DNA of 8,889 nucleotides. Source: Wenzhouxiangella sp. (lineage in GTDB: Bacteria; Pseudomonadota; Gammaproteobacteria; Xanthomonadales; Wenzhouxiangellaceae). The notes below the pieces were generated by a model. The model did no database searches and was not told where the DNA came from. It saw only the letters and a program-made list of their open reading frames with translations. The stretch lies in assembly GCA_007135355.1 (NCBI GenBank), contig SLJA01000249.1, positions 1 through 8,889 on the forward strand. Direction: 5' to 3'. The translations under genes and the position numbers were made by a program. Shown here piece after piece: positions 8,079 to 8,889 of the stretch (position 1 is the first letter of the stretch; every line of letters starts with the position of its first letter).

Positions 8079-8141
8079 GATTCCGCCACCGTTAAGCTAC
8101 AGGCAGGCACACTGGGGAAAGAATGCATCGGAGATCAAATC

Positions 8142-8423
8142 ATGCGAGTGATCATTCTTGTGCTCATGCTTGCCATGTTGAGCGGTCCGGCCATGAGCCA
8201 GTCGCTGCGTTGCGGCTCCAGCGAGCGCTTCGGAACCAACGTAATCCGAACCGGAGATGCCGAGCGACGCGTGCTGGAAGCAAAACCCGATCGAACCGTA
8301 CGCCTCGAATACCGCGAGGGTGGAGCGGCAGGCTTTCGCCATGAGTTCCATCGACCATCGGAAACGGTTTACGTCTACGTCCAGGGCGGGGTCGTAACGC
8401 GGATCTGTCGTATCCGCGGATAA
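8142..8423 (+). CDS. Small secreted protein, DUF2845-like
   Basis: This is a 93-residue protein of unknown function. Residues 1-19 form a typical Sec signal peptide with a hydrophobic core and a likely cut after AMS, before QSLRCG. The mature part has the DUF2845-like opening LRCG (22-25), the GDAERRV segment (38-44) and a C-terminal strand region VYVYVQGGVVTRI (76-88). It lacks the second Cys-Gly-x-Pro usually found after the GD segment (here AKPD), and instead has Cys89 near the end, which could pair with Cys24 in the periplasm. A good Shine-Dalgarno (CGGAG, 8129-8133) sits 8 nt before the ATG, which decides the start. The gene lies between tRNA-Cys and tRNA-Leu on the same strand. The family call rests on motif resemblance only; that it is a real exported protein is more certain. 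Confidence 0.72.
   Translation: MRVIILVLMLAMLSGPAMSQSLRCGSSERFGTNVIRTGDAERRVLEAKPDRTVRLEYREGGAAGFRHEFHRPSETVYVYVQGGVVTRICRIRG
8398..8422. repeat. Hairpin and palindrome over the end of the DUF2845-like gene
   Basis: CGCGGAT (8398-8404) pairs perfectly with ATCCGCG (8412-8418) around 7 nt, and the 12-bp palindrome TATCCGCGGATA (8411-8422) overlaps the same right arm and the stop codon. No T run follows, so it is not a classical terminator. It may protect or define the mRNA 3' end. Confidence 0.4.
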
Positions 8424-8488
8424 CGGCTTCCCGCCGCGGTCGGCTGGCGCCGGCAATCAAGAGCGAGCCCCTGGCTTGGCAGCTGGCT

Positions 8489-8494
8489 TATCAT
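8489..8494 (+). promoter_or_regulatory. Possible -10 element of tRNA-Leu
   Basis: TATCAT matches the -10 consensus at five of six bases and ends 13 nt before the tRNA, the same distance as in the tRNA-Gly promoter. A -35-like TTGGCA at 8476-8481 is only 7 nt away, too close to serve it. The hexamer lies inside one arm of the inverted repeat that brackets tRNA-Leu. Confidence 0.4.
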
Positions 8495-8507
8495 GGTGGC
8501 ATGCGCT

Positions 8508-8594
8508 GCCCGGATGGCGAAATTGGTAGACGCAAGGGACTTAAAATCCCTCGACCGAAAGGTCGTGCCGGTTCGAGTCCGGCTCCGGGCACCA
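8508..8594 (+). tRNA. tRNA-Leu(UAA)
   Basis: This is an 87-nt class II tRNA with encoded CCA. The acceptor stem GCCCGGA pairs with TCCGGGC, the discriminator is A as expected for leucine, and the T arm contains GGTTCGAGTCC. The anticodon stem AGGGA/TCCCT holds loop CTTAAAA with anticodon TAA at 8542-8544, reading UUA and UUG. The variable arm is long and self-paired (CGACC GAAA GGTCG), typical of leucine tRNAs. Third in the Gly, Cys, Leu order, but separated from tRNA-Cys by a protein gene. Confidence 0.98.
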
Positions 8595-8641
8595 TGATAA
8601 ATTGAACGGGTTTTGGGATTTCCAAGGAACAACGGCAATCG

Positions 8642-8668
8642 GGCGGCACACTGAATGTGCCGCCGTTT
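8642..8668. terminator. Likely terminator between tRNA-Leu and the DUF805 gene
   Basis: GGCGGCACA (8642-8650) pairs perfectly with TGTGCCGCC (8656-8664) around a CTGAA loop, followed on the + strand by GTTTGG. It starts 48 nt after tRNA-Leu. The convergent DUF805 gene ends 31 nt further on, so the stem may serve both directions, although neither side has a long T run. Confidence 0.55.
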
Positions 8669-8679
8669 GGTCGCGAACC

Positions 8680-8694
8680 GCTGCTTAAGGCAGC
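8680..8694. repeat. Short stem-loop after the DUF805 gene
   Basis: GCTGC (8680-8684) and GCAGC (8690-8694) enclose TTAAG, 5 nt beyond the stop of the - strand DUF805 gene. It is small and may only be the first of two stems at that gene's 3' end. Confidence 0.3.
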
Positions 8695-8698
8695 CGGA

Positions 8699-8889
8699 TC
8701 AGACAGGGGGTTGATCAGCCGGCGGCGCCCCAAAACGATTGCTGTCGCTGCTGCCTGGCAAGGCGAGCAGAACAAGCACGATAATCCCGCCCACCAGAGG
8801 GATCAGAGCGATCAGCAGGAACCATCCGGACTTATCGGTATCGTGCAGACGTCTGACGCACACGGCGATGTAGGGAATCAGCGTTCCCA
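8699..8889 (-). CDS. DUF805 family membrane protein, C-terminal part (start outside window)
   Basis: The - strand is open from the right edge to a TGA (complement of 8699-8701), giving 62 residues of the C-terminal end. They show the DUF805 hallmark VRRLHDTDKSGWFLL, an Arg/His/Asp-rich loop that leads into a membrane segment of about 22 residues (LLIALIPLVGGIIVLVLLAL). A short polar tail starting PGSSDSNRFG then runs to the end; family members typically have PG..G.NRYG here. DUF805 proteins are small inner-membrane proteins of about 110-150 residues with no established function. The end before the edge (TLIPYIAVC) is the end of the preceding membrane segment. No start codon in the window; it converges on tRNA-Leu. 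Confidence 0.88.
   Translation of the reverse strand, partial: GTLIPYIAVCVRRLHDTDKSGWFLLIALIPLVGGIIVLVLLALPGSSDSNRFGAPPADQPPV

Larger units (their letters stand above)
8488..8600. repeat. Exact 11-bp inverted repeat bracketing tRNA-Leu
   Basis: TTATCATGGTG (8488-8498) and CACCATGATAA (8590-8600) are perfect reverse complements. The left arm covers the possible -10 hexamer and the right arm covers the CCA end of the tRNA plus 6 nt. The match stops abruptly on both sides. Confidence 0.6.

Noticed and set aside
7877..8128. - strand frame over tRNA-Cys giving MEARPGVEPRYTALQAAA
   Set aside because: It is antisense to tRNA-Cys, with no ribosome binding site and no domain.
8375..8775. - strand frames over tRNA-Leu giving GLEPARPFGRGILSPLRL
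   Set aside because: This is another well-known spurious product of antisense tRNA translation that appears in databases as a hypothetical protein.

Overview
The window looks like an ordinary, GC-rich chromosomal region of a gammaproteobacterium. The grounds are the close match of IF-1, ClpS and ClpA to their enterobacterial counterparts, the clpS-clpA-infA neighbourhood, the tRNA order Gly(GCC)-Cys(GCA)-Leu(UAA) known from Escherichia coli glyW-cysT-leuZ, and tRNA genes that encode their own CCA. A finer placement (for example a Xanthomonadales- or Chromatiales-like lineage) would be a guess. I see no phage, transposon, CRISPR array or other mobile element.

Layout. Positions 1-1681 hold the glyoxylate shunt pair: the 3' end of malate synthase (aceB) and complete isocitrate lyase (aceA), probably one operon, closed by a GC-rich hairpin. 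Positions 1782-4499 hold the N-degron adaptor clpS and the AAA+ unfoldase clpA, on the + strand. Convergent to them on the - strand is infA (translation initiation factor IF-1), and behind infA on the same strand lies an 876-residue membrane protein. That protein joins a dolichyl-phosphate-mannose-synthase-like GT2 domain, a GtrA-like membrane domain and a GT-C (PMT_2/ArnT-like) glycosyltransferase. Positions 7632-8665 are a + strand tRNA region: tRNA-Gly with a near-consensus promoter and its own terminator, tRNA-Cys, a small secreted DUF2845-like protein gene, and tRNA-Leu followed by a hairpin. The right edge carries the 3' end of a DUF805-type membrane protein gene on the - strand, whose start lies outside the window.

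How the genes work together. AceB and AceA are the two enzymes of the glyoxylate bypass. ClpS and ClpA together deliver N-degron substrates to ClpP, which is not in this window. infA and the tRNAs belong to translation. The fused glycosyltransferase plausibly makes a polyprenyl-phosphate sugar on the cytoplasmic side, moves it across the membrane and uses it on the periplasmic side, all in one chain.

I did not find a convincing undescribed system. The points most worth a second look are the three-module glycosyltransferase, the tRNA cluster split by a secreted-protein gene, an exact 11-bp inverted repeat bracketing tRNA-Leu, and a palindrome plus direct repeat crowded around the clpS start.
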